NCBI GenBank assembly: GCA_005893265.1
Contig: VBOX01000090.1
Location: forward strand, 1-50,051
Reading direction: 5' to 3'
Length of the DNA: 50,051 nucleotides
Origin: Candidatus Eiseniibacteriota bacterium
GTDB lineage: Bacteria > Eisenbacteria > RBG-16-71-46 > SZUA-252
A model generated the notes under the pieces. The model was not told the origin of the DNA. It was given only the letters and a program-made list of their open reading frames with translations, and did not search any database. Within the stretch, counting starts at the first letter, position 1. Each line of letters begins with the position of its first letter. Below, piece by piece: positions 1 to 7,887 of this stretch. The position numbers were made by a program, and so were the translations under genes.

Positions 1-1
1 G

Positions 2-586
2 AGCGTCGCCGTCGCATCGGCGGCATCCGGGGACCAGAACGCGAGGGAGCGCGCGCACGATCGCGCGCAGATTCGCACCGACCGGGTCGAGCTGAGCCGC
101 GACGTCGCCGAGGTGAGGCGGCTTGAGGGGCTCCTCTGGCAGCTGGACGCCGCGCAGCGTCGCTTCGACGAGCCGGCCGAGCGGCGGGCTCGCCGCCAAG
201 TCCACGCGTTTCTTGCACGCGAAGCTGCGGATGCCAAGCAACAGGTGGCAAGGGACCGCCGCGAGGCACGGGCAAGCGCCCGCGAGCTGAGGCGGGACCG
301 TAGGCAAGGGAGCCCTGGGTGGGATGACCGGCGGGATCTGCGCGACGACAGGCTTGATCTGGCCTCGAGCAAGGGACGTCTGGCCAGGGAGCGGGAAATC
401 ATCTATGACCTGCGCACGCTTCAGCCGCGCGTGCGGAGGGACGATCCCGCGGCCGAGAGCCGCGAGCGAGAGCTGTTTCAGGAGTTCTTGAGCATCGCCC
501 GTCGTGATGCCATCGCCTCGGGGCGCGAGCTGGGAGAGGATCGCCGAGAGCTGACCGAGGACCGTCGCGACCGCACGCGGAACTAG
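2..586 (+). CDS. Arg/Asp/Glu-rich coiled protein, 5' end outside window
   Basis: The frame is open from base 2 to the TAG at 584-586, so the true start lies upstream of the window; the GTG at 113 is in frame but has no convincing ribosome site. The first residues visible ([12 protein letters not shown]) look like the end of a signal peptide, so the protein is probably exported. The rest is highly charged and almost free of hydrophobic stretches, with repeated DRRE/DRRD-type units ([32 protein letters not shown]), which predicts long amphipathic or single alpha helices. I do not recognise a named family and assign no function. The last four bases overlap the convergent ribbon-helix-helix gene. 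Confidence 0.6.
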   Translation, partial: SVAVASAASGDQNARERAHDRAQIRTDRVELSRDVAEVRRLEGLLWQLDAAQRRFDEPAERRARRQVHAFLAREAADAKQQVARDRREARASARELRRDRRQGSPGWDDRRDLRDDRLDLASSKGRLAREREIIYDLRTLQPRVRRDDPAAESRERELFQEFLSIARRDAIASGRELGEDRRELTEDRRDRTRN

Positions 587-789
587 GACCGATCGCGCGG
601 GGGAGCGTCGCGATCGCGCGTCCCGCCCCCCGCGCGTCCCTTCTTGCCCCGGCCCGCCTCGCGTACCGCGCGGGCGAGGACGAACTCGATCTGACCGTTC
701 ACGCTCCGGAGCTCGTCGGCCGCCCATTGCTCGAGGCTCTCCCACAGGTCGGGGCTGATGCGCAGGAGGAAGGCCTTCCGCTCCGTCAT
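583..789 (-). CDS. Arc-like ribbon-helix-helix protein next to SPFH gene
   Basis: A 68-residue protein. Residues 1-45 have the pattern of an Arc/MetJ ribbon-helix-helix fold: a short beta strand (KAFLLRISP) followed by two helices ([16 protein letters not shown] and [17 protein letters not shown]). The tail from about residue 48 is basic and disordered. It begins seven bases after the stop of the SPFH gene, on the same strand, with little ribosome site of its own, so it is probably translated by coupling. A small RHH gene directly behind an SPFH gene is a recurring bacterial pairing. It could repress its own operon (see the palindrome in the upstream promoter); that is inference. Confidence 0.75.
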   Translation of the reverse strand: MTERKAFLLRISPDLWESLEQWAADELRSVNGQIEFVLARAVREAGRGKKGRAGGGTRDRDAPPRDRS

Positions 790-796
790 CCGGAGC

Positions 797-1669
797 CTAT
801 TTGTACAGCGTGCCGGCGTTGAGGACGGGAGTCGCCGCGTGCTCGCCGCATAGGACCACGAGCAGGTTCGAAACCATCGCGGCCTTGCGCTCTTCGTCCA
901 GCTCCACGATCTTGTTCTTGCCCAGGCGATCCAGCGCCATCTCGACCATCCCCACCGCTCCCTCCACGATCCGCGTCCGCGCCGCGATGATGGCGCCGGC
1001 CTGCTGGCGCTGAAGCATGGCCTGCGCGATTTCGGGGGAGTAGGCGAGGTGGCTCAGCCTGGTCTCCATCACCTCCACGCCCGCGGGCTTTAGCCGCTCG
1101 TGCAGCTCGGCCTTGAGAAATTCGGAGACCTTATCGGTGCTCCCGCGCAGGGAGATCCCGTCCGCCTCGTAGTCATCGTACGGATAGGAGCTGGCGAGGT
1201 GCCGCACCGCGGTCTCGCTCTGAACCGTGACGAACCGCTCGTAGTCGTCCACGTCGAACGCCGCCTGCGCGGTGTCGCGCACCTTCCAGACCACGACCGC
1301 CGCGATCTCGACCGGGTTCCCGTGCTGGTCGTTCACCTTGATCCGCTCACCGTTCAGGCTCCTGGCCCGGAGCGAGAGTTTCCTGCGCGTGATGAACGGA
1401 TTCGTCCACCACCAGCCGCTCGACCGGACCGACCCGACGTAGCTCCCGAAGAGGATCAGCACCACGGCCTGGTTCGGTTGCGCGGTGAATAGGCCCGCCG
1501 CCGCGAGCGACCCTAAGACGAGCGCCAGAACCGCGAGCAGGATGCTCCCCAGGGGGTTCTGACTTCCGGCCGCCCGAAAGATAAGTGCGATGCCCGCGAG
1601 GATGAGGAGGATCGATACGGTGAGCCCTACGGCTCCCCGAATGGGTGAGGCGACGCGTTCCTGAATCAT
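797..1669 (-). CDS. SPFH/Band 7 domain membrane protein
   Basis: A 290-residue member of the stomatin/prohibitin/flotillin/HflK group, which form large membrane-bound oligomers that organise membrane patches or regulate proteases. Two hydrophobic segments lie near residues 10-30 and 42-63. The Band 7 domain follows, with [10 protein letters not shown], the WWWTNPF segment, a VVWKV beta strand, and a helical part running to about residue 270. The ATG at 1669 is chosen because AAGGAGA sits seven bases upstream; a reading frame open further upstream has no such site. A sigma70-like promoter is visible at 1703-1731. It forms an operon with the RHH gene. The client of this SPFH protein cannot be read from the sequence. 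Confidence 0.88.
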   Translation of the reverse strand: MIQERVASPIRGAVGLTVSILLILAGIALIFRAAGSQNPLGSILLAVLALVLGSLAAAGLFTAQPNQAVVLILFGSYVGSVRSSGWWWTNPFITRRKLSLRARSLNGERIKVNDQHGNPVEIAAVVVWKVRDTAQAAFDVDDYERFVTVQSETAVRHLASSYPYDDYEADGISLRGSTDKVSEFLKAELHERLKPAGVEVMETRLSHLAYSPEIAQAMLQRQQAGAIIAARTRIVEGAVGMVEMALDRLGKNKIVELDEERKAAMVSNLLVVLCGEHAATPVLNAGTLYK

Positions 1670-1702
1670 GGAGTTTCTCCTTGCGTTTGAGGTGACATCA
1701 GA

Positions 1703-1731
1703 AAGATAGCATAATGATATCACACCGTCAA
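1703..1731 (-). promoter_or_regulatory. sigma70-like promoter of the SPFH-RHH operon
   Basis: On the minus strand TTGACG (1731-1726) is followed by a 17-base spacer and TATCTT (1708-1703). Transcription would start near 1696 and leave a leader of about 27 bases carrying the AAGGAGA ribosome site. The spacer holds a perfect 8-base palindrome, TGATATCA (1715-1722), a plausible operator for the RHH protein made by this operon. Confidence 0.6.
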
Positions 1732-1815
1732 GGGGAATCGCAGGGAGGATACGGGGTTGATAAAGGCGGTCGAGGGGGATCAGACTCTCAGTGTAGCCGG
1801 AAAGGAGGCCTTCCC

Positions 1816-2427
1816 ATGTTCCGCGCGTCGTTCATCTGGATCTCTCTTTCATGCGTCCTTCTCGTTCCCGCCACGGGAGCCCTCGCGTCATGGTCCGTCG
1901 GCCTCAGTGGGGGCTTCACGGACGGCTATCGATACCACACATACTTCTTCGGTCCCGCGAGCTTGAGCGGAGGAGGGTATCCCTCCATCGTGGCCTCCAA
2001 GAGGCTCGGCAATCGCGTATCCCTTCAACTCGAATCGAGCTGTCTCAGCTTTGGGAGCTCCTACCAAAGAGCGAGATTCCTGCCTGTTGGGCTGGGTATT
2101 CGGTTCCTGCCGGTCCTGAATCCGGAGGTGCGTGGGAAACCTTATCTTCAAGTTTCTCCCGCTCTCGTCGTTGCCCAACTGAGGACGCACTATACGAACA
2201 TGCTGGGAGCAACCACGGTCGACCACGGATTCACCGAGGTCCTGCCGGGCGCAATCGCCGGGGCGGGCATTGCAGGCCCTATCGCGGGAAGACTTCATCT
2301 CGACTTGGGCCTCAGGTATCTCTGGTCGGCGAAGGTGAGGGATCCGGAGCGCGTCATTTCCGGAGGCGGCCGGCTGGATGGCCTATCGCAGGTTTCAGTT
2401 ACGACGGCCCTCGCCCTCGCGCTCTGA
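1816..2427 (+). CDS. exported small beta-barrel-like protein
   Basis: A 203-residue protein with a signal peptide (residues 1-24, ending near GALAS). The mature part is rich in alternating Gly/aromatic/hydrophobic residues ([31 protein letters not shown]), as in small 8-stranded outer-membrane barrels, though no family is recognised. The ATG at 1816 is chosen over longer starts because AAAGGAGG lies seven bases upstream and the signal peptide then starts at residue 1. It is divergent from the SPFH operon and followed by a GC-rich hairpin. Function unknown; structural outer-membrane protein is the most likely role. Confidence 0.7.
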   Translation: MFRASFIWISLSCVLLVPATGALASWSVGLSGGFTDGYRYHTYFFGPASLSGGGYPSIVASKRLGNRVSLQLESSCLSFGSSYQRARFLPVGLGIRFLPVLNPEVRGKPYLQVSPALVVAQLRTHYTNMLGATTVDHGFTEVLPGAIAGAGIAGPIAGRLHLDLGLRYLWSAKVRDPERVISGGGRLDGLSQVSVTTALALAL

Positions 2428-2459
2428 GAAGCGCCTCTCGGCAAGAGCCCGATGCGACA

Positions 2460-2487
2460 CGGGGGCCGGATGTGATTCCGGCCCCCG
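2460..2487 (+). terminator. GC-rich hairpin between converging genes
   Basis: An 11-base-pair perfect stem (arms 2460-2470 and 2477-2487) with loop TGTGAT. There is no real T-run after it, so intrinsic termination may be weak, but it sits between two converging genes and can serve both strands. Confidence 0.55.
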
Positions 2488-2543
2488 TTGCTGAGTGCTA
2501 TGGCCGCGAGGACGGGTGGATCGCCTCGCCCGTGCCGCGCGAT

Positions 2544-3215
2544 CTACTTCTGGGCGGCGACGACGAAATCCGTCGGGCCCGTCATCTCGACGTAGAGTTT
2601 CAGTCCCTGGTTCAGTTCCACGTCATCGCCCTTGGTCGCGAGGACGAGGATGGTTCCCGCGCCCGCTCCGGCGGCCGCACCGATCACGGCGCCGTTCTTC
2701 TTTCCGCTGATCGCGCCGAGGACGGCGCCGGCGGCTGAGCCACCGGCGATTTTCAATACATCGTTATGCGTCTCGGACGCCGCCTTGATCGTGAGCGGTT
2801 GGGCGGACATCGAGTGCATCTTTCCCGCAGAGTCGGTCATCTCCGAGAACACAAGCGTCATCCGGGCGCGGTCCTTGATTCGGCCCGACGCCTGGACGTC
2901 GCGCAGCACGCCATTGATCCGCGAGCCGGCCGGAACAACGGTTCTCCCATCGATGACAATGGGTTCGATCGTTCTGGCGACGAACGGGTCCCCGGTGCTG
3001 TTGGCGTCCGTGCTGAGGCGCGTATCAAGCACAGCAAGGAAATGGGTACCCGCTGGGACTACTAAGGTTTCCTGGCTCGGCGCCGAAGCTTGATTTTCCT
3101 GTGCGGCCTGCGTCTTCGCGTCCGCAACTGCGTCGCTCTTCGTGCAGCCCGTTGACGCGGCCGCAAGGATTATGAAAACGGCGATACCGATGCTGCCTGC
3201 GATTCGTTTCATCAT
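2544..3215 (-). CDS. lipoprotein with glycine-zipper segment (paralogue of 13098-13748)
   Basis: A 223-residue protein with an N-terminal signal ending in a lipobox-like ASTGC (Cys about residue 19). A beta-rich domain follows (VPAGTHFLAVLDTRLS, GDPFVARTIEP, TVVPAGSRINGVL), a pattern reminiscent of the TrbI/VirB10-type beta domain. Residues about 157-195 form a Gly/Ala-rich glycine zipper (GGSAAGAVLGAISGKKNG and onward). The same architecture, with the same motifs in the same order, is found at 13098-13748, so the two are paralogues. ATG 3215 is chosen for the AGAGG seven bases upstream. Likely a periplasmic envelope lipoprotein; role unknown. Confidence 0.78.
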   Translation of the reverse strand: MMKRIAGSIGIAVFIILAAASTGCTKSDAVADAKTQAAQENQASAPSQETLVVPAGTHFLAVLDTRLSTDANSTGDPFVARTIEPIVIDGRTVVPAGSRINGVLRDVQASGRIKDRARMTLVFSEMTDSAGKMHSMSAQPLTIKAASETHNDVLKIAGGSAAGAVLGAISGKKNGAVIGAAAGAGAGTILVLATKGDDVELNQGLKLYVEMTGPTDFVVAAQK

Positions 3216-3331
3216 CTGTGGCCTCTTTATCGAAAACCAGGTGGAGCGAGCCAAAGCCCCGAACGGGGTCCTGACACTTCTCACCTCGGAACATGACGGA
3301 CTCAGCGATCCGCCTCGCATACACATGATAT

Positions 3332-3724
3332 TCAGTCCCCACCCCGTGATGCCGCTTTTCGGCTCTTCCCCTTTCTCTTCCGTGCGATGATTCTTTCCAG
3401 TGTGCGCAACAAATCCTCCGGATCCAGTCCGGACTCCACCACCCGACGCAACACCGCGCGCGCGCCGGGGGTCGACGTGACCCATTCGCGCGCTTCGGGA
3501 TCGATACCCGTCGCGAGCCGCTCGAGGGACTCGAACGTCGCACCAACGTCTCGCAACTCGTGAGTGATCCTCCGGAGGAGATTCTCCGAGGGACGGCGGC
3601 GATTGTGCTCGATGTCGGATAGATGAGCCGCGGAGATGCCGAGGTCCGCCGCGAGTCCGCGCAATGTCAGACCGGCCAGCAGCCGAAGCCGGCGAATCTC
3701 TTCGCCGAGATGCGTTTGATGCAT
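3332..3724 (-). CDS. XRE-family HTH transcriptional regulator
   Basis: A 130-residue protein. Residues 5-60 form a Cro/C1-type helix-turn-helix: LGEEIRRLRLLAGLTLRGLA, then LGISAAHLSDIEHNRRRPS with the recognition helix. The C-terminal half is helical, ending in a basic tail (RKRKGKSRKAASRGG). The start codon at 3724 directly abuts a repeated promoter element, leaving no room for a ribosome site, so the mRNA is probably leaderless. A near-identical element lies in front of the gene at 4057-4626, making that gene and itself the obvious candidate targets. Family assignment is firm; the regulon is inference. Confidence 0.88.
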   Translation of the reverse strand: MHQTHLGEEIRRLRLLAGLTLRGLAADLGISAAHLSDIEHNRRRPSENLLRRITHELRDVGATFESLERLATGIDPEAREWVTSTPGARAVLRRVVESGLDPEDLLRTLERIIARKRKGKSRKAASRGGD

Positions 3725-3760
3725 GTTAGCTACGTTAGCTTACGAAGCGAACACCGTCAA
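3725..3760 (-). promoter_or_regulatory. promoter/operator of the XRE regulator, leaderless
   Basis: On the minus strand TTGACG (3760-3755), 17-base spacer, TAACGT (3737-3732), then seven bases and the ATG. Transcription should start at or next to the start codon. The -10 lies inside a 20-base element, CGTAAGCTAACGTAGCTAAC (3744-3725), made of near-direct repeats AAGCTAAC and TAGCTAAC. It matches the element at 4650-4631 in 18 of 20 positions. Confidence 0.7.
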
Positions 3761-3809
3761 GACGTTTTTATATACTGCATCCAGAGGGCGCGTAGAGAGG
3801 CGGGTGCGG

Positions 3810-4022
3810 CTAGGCGCGGGGCTTCGAGGCCACCAAGAGGGCGGCGCCGCCGACGAGGGAGACGATTCCGAGGACGGTCGCGATCGGAGTGGTCTTGTGT
3901 TCCGTGGCCGTCGCCTTGATTCCTCCCACGTCGATCACCGCGGTCTGGCGGTCGACGCCCAAGACCCCGTAGACCAGCGCGACGATTCCCAGCACCACGA
4001 GTAGTATGCCGAGTTGTTTCAT
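3810..4022 (-). CDS. small two-helix membrane protein (DUF3185-like)
   Basis: A 70-residue protein with two membrane helices (residues about 4-24 and 45-65) separated by a polar loop (VDRQTAVIDVGGIKATATEHKTT). Size, helix-loop-helix plan and loop composition resemble the DUF3185 group of small inner-membrane proteins, of unknown function. A GGGGGA ribosome site lies eight bases before the ATG. It follows the 4057-4626 gene by 34 bases on the same strand and is probably co-transcribed from the promoter at 4631-4666. Confidence 0.75.
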   Translation of the reverse strand: MKQLGILLVVLGIVALVYGVLGVDRQTAVIDVGGIKATATEHKTTPIATVLGIVSLVGGAALLVASKPRA

Positions 4023-4056
4023 GTAGCTTCCCCCTTCGATGGAATGCGCGCGGAGC

Positions 4057-4626
4057 CTAGAACCCGTCGCCGCCGATCGGTGCGGCCTTTCCGTCAGGCT
4101 TCATGAGCCCCCTCGCGACGCGGCGCTCCGCATTCACGGCTCTGACGGCGTCGTTCAGCTCGAAACGGAGCGCGGCCGCGACTTGGCCCCAACCCATCCC
4201 GCGGTCGTGGAGTTGGAGCACCTGGGCCACGGTCATGCCTTGCCTGTCGCTGGCCGCGAGCGTATGCGCGACGGTCAGGTTTCCCCACGACGTTCCGAGG
4301 TCTTGCTTCTGCGCGATGATGGCTTCCTCGCTCATGCCGAACTCCAGCCCCAGGAAACTGGCGACGCGGGTCTCCCCAACGGATGCCCGATCGATCTCTG
4401 TCGCCTGCGCGGCCAGTGCTCCGTCGGCAGAAGCGCGGGCTTGCCGAGACGAGATGCCCGACCCACGTTCCGGTCTGCCTAGAGAGTACCCTACAGCGGA
4501 TCCGAGAACCGCGATCGCGGCGATCATCGCAAGCATGAAGACGAGTACGTTACCCGTGCCGGGCCAGAGAGCAAAAGAAGTCCGCGAGGTGGCTCTGGCG
4601 ATTCCGGCGCGAGTCAGGTTGCCCAT
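4057..4626 (-). CDS. membrane-anchored protein with paired WG helical motifs
   Basis: A 189-residue protein with one hydrophobic segment at about residues 27-48 (LVFMLAMIAAIAVLGSAVGY), a variable linker, and a C-terminal helical domain (about 95-175). That domain holds two similar units, LGTSWGNLTVAHTLA and RGMGWGQVAAALRF, joined by a MTVAQVLQLHD helix; such GWG-x-IA/VA repeats occur in hypothetical exported proteins of several phyla. No enzyme motif is visible. It has its own promoter element, shared with the XRE regulator gene, and is followed by the DUF3185-like gene. Function unknown; an envelope protein under XRE control is the best reading. Confidence 0.65.
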   Translation of the reverse strand: MGNLTRAGIARATSRTSFALWPGTGNVLVFMLAMIAAIAVLGSAVGYSLGRPERGSGISSRQARASADGALAAQATEIDRASVGETRVASFLGLEFGMSEEAIIAQKQDLGTSWGNLTVAHTLAASDRQGMTVAQVLQLHDRGMGWGQVAAALRFELNDAVRAVNAERRVARGLMKPDGKAAPIGGDGF

Positions 4627-4630
4627 GGGT

Positions 4631-4666
4631 GTTAGCTATGTTAGCTAACGTCGCATACACTTGCAA
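4631..4666 (-). promoter_or_regulatory. second copy of the XRE-type promoter element
   Basis: On the minus strand TTGCAA (4666-4661), 17-base spacer, TAACAT (4643-4638), then 11 bases to the ATG at 4626, so the leader would be about four bases. The element CGTTAGCTAACATAGCTAAC (4650-4631) differs from the XRE gene's copy at two of 20 positions, with identical placement relative to the -10. Confidence 0.68.
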
Positions 4667-4705
4667 GAACTATCGAGGGGGGGTGGGGCAGCCGCCCACG
4701 GCGCC

Positions 4706-6385
4706 CTACTTCCGGATCAACTTCTTGTATTTGAGTCGATGCGGCTGATCGGCGGCGGCGCCCAGGCGCGTGTGCCGGTTCGCCTCGTAGTCCTGGTAGT
4801 TCCCCTCGAACCAGACGACGCTCCCGTCCTCCTCGAACGCGATCATGTGCGTGGCGATGCGATCCAGGAACCAGCGGTCGTGGCTGATCACGCAGATCGA
4901 CCCGGCGAAGTTCAAGATCCCTTCCTCCAGCGCGCGGAGGGTGTCCACGTCGAGGTCGTTGGTGGGCTCGTCCAGCAGCAGGAGATTCCCGCCGGAGCGC
5001 AGGAGTTTGGCCAGATGGACCCGGTTCCGCTCCCCTCCGCTCAGGTTCTTCACCAGCTTCTGCTGGTCGGCCCCCTTGAAGTTGAACATGGCCACGTAGG
5101 AGCGCGAGGGCAGGGTGCGGCTCCCCAGCTCGATCTCGTCCTCGCCGTTCGAGATCTCTTCCCACACGTTCTTCTCGCCGCGCAGAGCGTCACGGCTCTG
5201 GTCCACGACCGCCAGCTTCACGGTATCGCCGATCCGGACCGTGCCGGCATCGGGGGCCTCGAGCCCCGCCATGAGCCGGAACAGGGTCGTCTTGCCCGCG
5301 CCGTTCGGCCCGATGATCCCCACGATGCCGCCGGGCGGCAGCATGAAGCTGAGCCCGTCGATCAGCACGCGGTCTCCGTAGCCCTTCACGAGATCGCGCG
5401 CTTCGACCACGAGATTTCCGAGGCGCGGACCGGCGGGGATGGAGATTTCCACGGAGTCCTGGCGTTTCTCCGTCTCCTGGCGCAGCAGATCCTCGTAAGC
5501 GGTGACGCGCGCCTTGCTCTTCGCCTGCCGCGCGCGCGGCGACATGCGGATCCACTCGAGCTCGCGCTTCAGGGTGCGCTGCCGCGCCGATTCCGCCTTC
5601 TCCTCGAGCGAGAGACGCTCCTGTTTCTGTTCGAGCCACGAGGAGTAATTGCCCTCCCAGGGGATGCCCGCGCCCCGGTCCAGCTCGAGAATCCATCCCG
5701 CCACGTTGTCCAGGAAGTAACGGTCGTGGGTCACGGCGACAACCGTGCCGGGATACTCCTTGAGGAAACGCTCCAGCCAGGCTACCGACTCCGCGTCGAG
5801 GTGGTTGGTCGGCTCGTCGAGGAGGAGAAGATCGGGGTGCTTAAGGAGCAGTCGGCAGAGCGCCACGCGCCTGCGCTCTCCGCCCGAGAGCGTCTCCACC
5901 TTCGTGTCGCCGGGCGGCACGCGCAGCGCGTCCATCGCGATCTCGACCGTGCGATCCAGCTCCCAGGCGTTCTTGGTCTCGATCTCCGCCATCACGCGGC
6001 CGTGCTCGTCGAGCACGCGCTCCATCTCGCTCTCGGAGAGGCTTTCGCCAAGCTTGAGATTCAGCTCGTTGAACCGCTGGAGCAGGGCGCGCGTATCGGC
6101 CACGCCCTCCTCGATATTTCCGAGCACGTCCTTCGACGGATCGAGCACGGGCTCTTGCGGGAGGTACCCGACGCGGATTCCCTTGGCGGGTCGCGCCTCG
6201 CCTCCCGAGGGTTCCTCGACGCCCGCCATGATGCGGAGCAGGGTGCTCTTTCCGGCGCCGTTCAGCCCGAGCACACCGATTTTGGCGCCCGGGAGAAACG
6301 AGAGCCAGATCCCCTTCAAAACCTCGCGGTTCGGGGGATAGACCTTGCGGAGGTCCTTCATCGTGAAGATGTATTGATGAGCCAT
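4706..6385 (-). CDS. ettA: ABC-F ATPase EttA (energy-dependent translational throttle)
   Basis: A 559-residue twin ABC ATPase of the ABC-F class, close to the 555 residues of Escherichia coli EttA, which binds the ribosomal E site and gates the first peptide bond according to ATP/ADP. Both cassettes are complete: Walker [10 protein letters not shown] (40-48) and GPNGAGKTT in the second, two LSGGE signatures, two Walker [10 protein letters not shown], and the basic interdomain linker ([13 protein letters not shown]) that contacts rRNA. There are no membrane segments. The MAHQYIF start matches the family; earlier in-frame codons have no ribosome site. It is divergent from the CDGSH gene. Confidence 0.96.
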   Translation of the reverse strand: MAHQYIFTMKDLRKVYPPNREVLKGIWLSFLPGAKIGVLGLNGAGKSTLLRIMAGVEEPSGGEARPAKGIRVGYLPQEPVLDPSKDVLGNIEEGVADTRALLQRFNELNLKLGESLSESEMERVLDEHGRVMAEIETKNAWELDRTVEIAMDALRVPPGDTKVETLSGGERRRVALCRLLLKHPDLLLLDEPTNHLDAESVAWLERFLKEYPGTVVAVTHDRYFLDNVAGWILELDRGAGIPWEGNYSSWLEQKQERLSLEEKAESARQRTLKRELEWIRMSPRARQAKSKARVTAYEDLLRQETEKRQDSVEISIPAGPRLGNLVVEARDLVKGYGDRVLIDGLSFMLPPGGIVGIIGPNGAGKTTLFRLMAGLEAPDAGTVRIGDTVKLAVVDQSRDALRGEKNVWEEISNGEDEIELGSRTLPSRSYVAMFNFKGADQQKLVKNLSGGERNRVHLAKLLRSGGNLLLLDEPTNDLDVDTLRALEEGILNFAGSICVISHDRWFLDRIATHMIAFEEDGSVVWFEGNYQDYEANRHTRLGAAADQPHRLKYKKLIRK

Positions 6386-6471
6386 GCGTTCCGGGGAGTA
6401 TATACTCAACTCGATTTCCCGTGGAGGCGATCGCCCGCCGCCCGGAATCGCGCACACGACCAGGAGGATTC

Positions 6472-6708
6472 ATGCCGGGAGCCACGGTCACGATTCGCAA
6501 CAATGGGTCGATCCGGATCGAGGGGGATTTCACGATCCTCGACCAGGAGGGGAAGCCGTTCGATCTGGCCGGCCGCACGATGATCTCTCTCTGCCGCTGC
6601 GGTCAGTCCTCGAACAAACCATTCTGTGACGGCACCCACGGCACATGCGGCTTCGCGTCCATCGTCGAGGCGCGCGCGCTCCCGCCGCCCGCTCCGAAAC
6701 CCGCTTAA
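6472..6708 (+). CDS. CDGSH iron-sulfur domain protein
   Basis: A 78-residue protein with the full CDGSH motif that binds a redox-active, labile 2Fe-2S cluster through three Cys and one His: C41, C43, C52 and H56 in CRCGQSSNKPFCDGTH (T in place of S, as in many bacterial members). The N-terminal part is a short beta domain. AGGAGG lies six bases before the ATG at 6472. The tail is Pro/Ala-rich. It precedes the baeRF/NAD salvage operon by 20 bases and could be its first gene. Bacterial CDGSH proteins are thought to act in redox or Fe-S homeostasis; the partner here is unknown. Confidence 0.93.
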   Translation: MPGATVTIRNNGSIRIEGDFTILDQEGKPFDLAGRTMISLCRCGQSSNKPFCDGTHGTCGFASIVEARALPPPAPKPA

Positions 6709-6728
6709 CCCCGGAGGTCCCCCGTTCC

Positions 6729-7868
6729 ATGATTCAGTCCTTCCGCGCTGAAGAGTTGCAGCGCCTCTTGTTGACCAACGGGCCGGGGCCCCTTCTATCG
6801 CTCTACTTGCCGACCCATCGTCGTCACCCGGAATGGAAACAGGACCCGGTGCGCTTCCGGGCCCTGCTGCATCAGGCGGGGGAGCTTCTCGGGACGAGGT
6901 ACAAGAGCCGTGACGCGGAGGCGTTCCTCGGACCCCTGCGGCAGCTCGAAACAGATCGCCACTGGGAGTCTTCACTCGACGGGCTCGCGCTCTTTCGGTC
7001 CGAGAGCACGACGGCCGTGTACCGTCTCCCCATCCCCGTTCCGGAGCTCGTCGTCGTCGCGGACACGTATCACACAAAACCTCTGCTTAAATTCCTCCAC
7101 TCGAACAGCCGGTACCTCGTCCTCGCGGTGAGCCAGAACGCGGTGACCCTCTACGAGGGGAGCCCGTTCGGCGCGGGCGCGGTCAACCTGCAAGGCGTGC
7201 CGTCAAGCCTCCGGGAAGCGCTCGGGGTTCCCCACTACGACCGGTCCTTTTCGGCAGCGGGTGGGTGGGTCCAGGGCGGCGTCTTTCACGGGAGAGGCCC
7301 GGGGAAGGAGCGGAAGAAAGAGGAGCTGCTCCGGTTCTTCAATGCCATCGACCGGGGCCTGCACGAGTATCTCCGCGACGAGCGGATGCCGCTTGTGCTC
7401 GCAGCCGTCAAGTACTACCACCCGATCTACAGGCAGGTGAACCGTTACCCCGACCTTCTCGGGGCCGGTCTCGAGGGAAACTACGAACGCGCTCCTTCGG
7501 ACCAGATCCACGCCGAGGCGTGGCCGATCGTGAGCCGGGTGCTCCAGGAGCGAGTCGAGACCTGGGTGGCGCGTTATCGCGAGCGAGCCGGGACCGGCCG
7601 CGCATCGGAGCAGCTCGAGGAGATCGCCGTGGCCGCGGTGACCGGCCGCGTGCAGCTGCTCCTGGTCGCGGAAGAGGAATCGGTCTGGGGGATCCTGGAC
7701 CGCAAGACGGGGTCGGTTCAGGTCCACGCGCGGCGGATGAACGCGGAAGACGCCGACGTGCTTGACGACATCGCCGAAGAATCGCTGAAACGTGGCGGCG
7801 AGGTGTACGTGGTTCCGCGCGCATGGATGCCCGGTCCGGGACCGATCGCCGCGCTATTCCGTTTCTGA
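6729..7868 (+). CDS. bacterial archaeo-eukaryotic release-factor-like (baeRF family 3/7) protein
   Basis: A 379-residue protein. Its opening (LQRLLLTNGPGPLLSLYLPTHR), the middle RYLVLAVSQNAVTLYEG strand and the C-terminal RVQLLLVAEEESVWGILD-type domain are characteristic of the baeRF group, bacterial relatives of archaeal/eukaryotic peptide release factor and Pelota domains. These are thought to act at ribosomes, perhaps in stress or hibernation, but are poorly studied. GGAGG is 11 bases before ATG 6729. It is followed by pncB after 19 bases, so the three genes are probably one operon. The exact baeRF subfamily is not certain. Confidence 0.8.
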   Translation: MIQSFRAEELQRLLLTNGPGPLLSLYLPTHRRHPEWKQDPVRFRALLHQAGELLGTRYKSRDAEAFLGPLRQLETDRHWESSLDGLALFRSESTTAVYRLPIPVPELVVVADTYHTKPLLKFLHSNSRYLVLAVSQNAVTLYEGSPFGAGAVNLQGVPSSLREALGVPHYDRSFSAAGGWVQGGVFHGRGPGKERKKEELLRFFNAIDRGLHEYLRDERMPLVLAAVKYYHPIYRQVNRYPDLLGAGLEGNYERAPSDQIHAEAWPIVSRVLQERVETWVARYRERAGTGRASEQLEEIAVAAVTGRVQLLLVAEEESVWGILDRKTGSVQVHARRMNAEDADVLDDIAEESLKRGGEVYVVPRAWMPGPGPIAALFRF

Positions 7869-7887
7869 CCCCCGAGGGGGAGAAGCC

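Noticed and set aside
4661-6583. A 640-codon open frame opposite ettA.
   Set aside because: It is a shadow of the GC-rich codon bias on the other strand; ettA has every family motif and the opposite frame has none.
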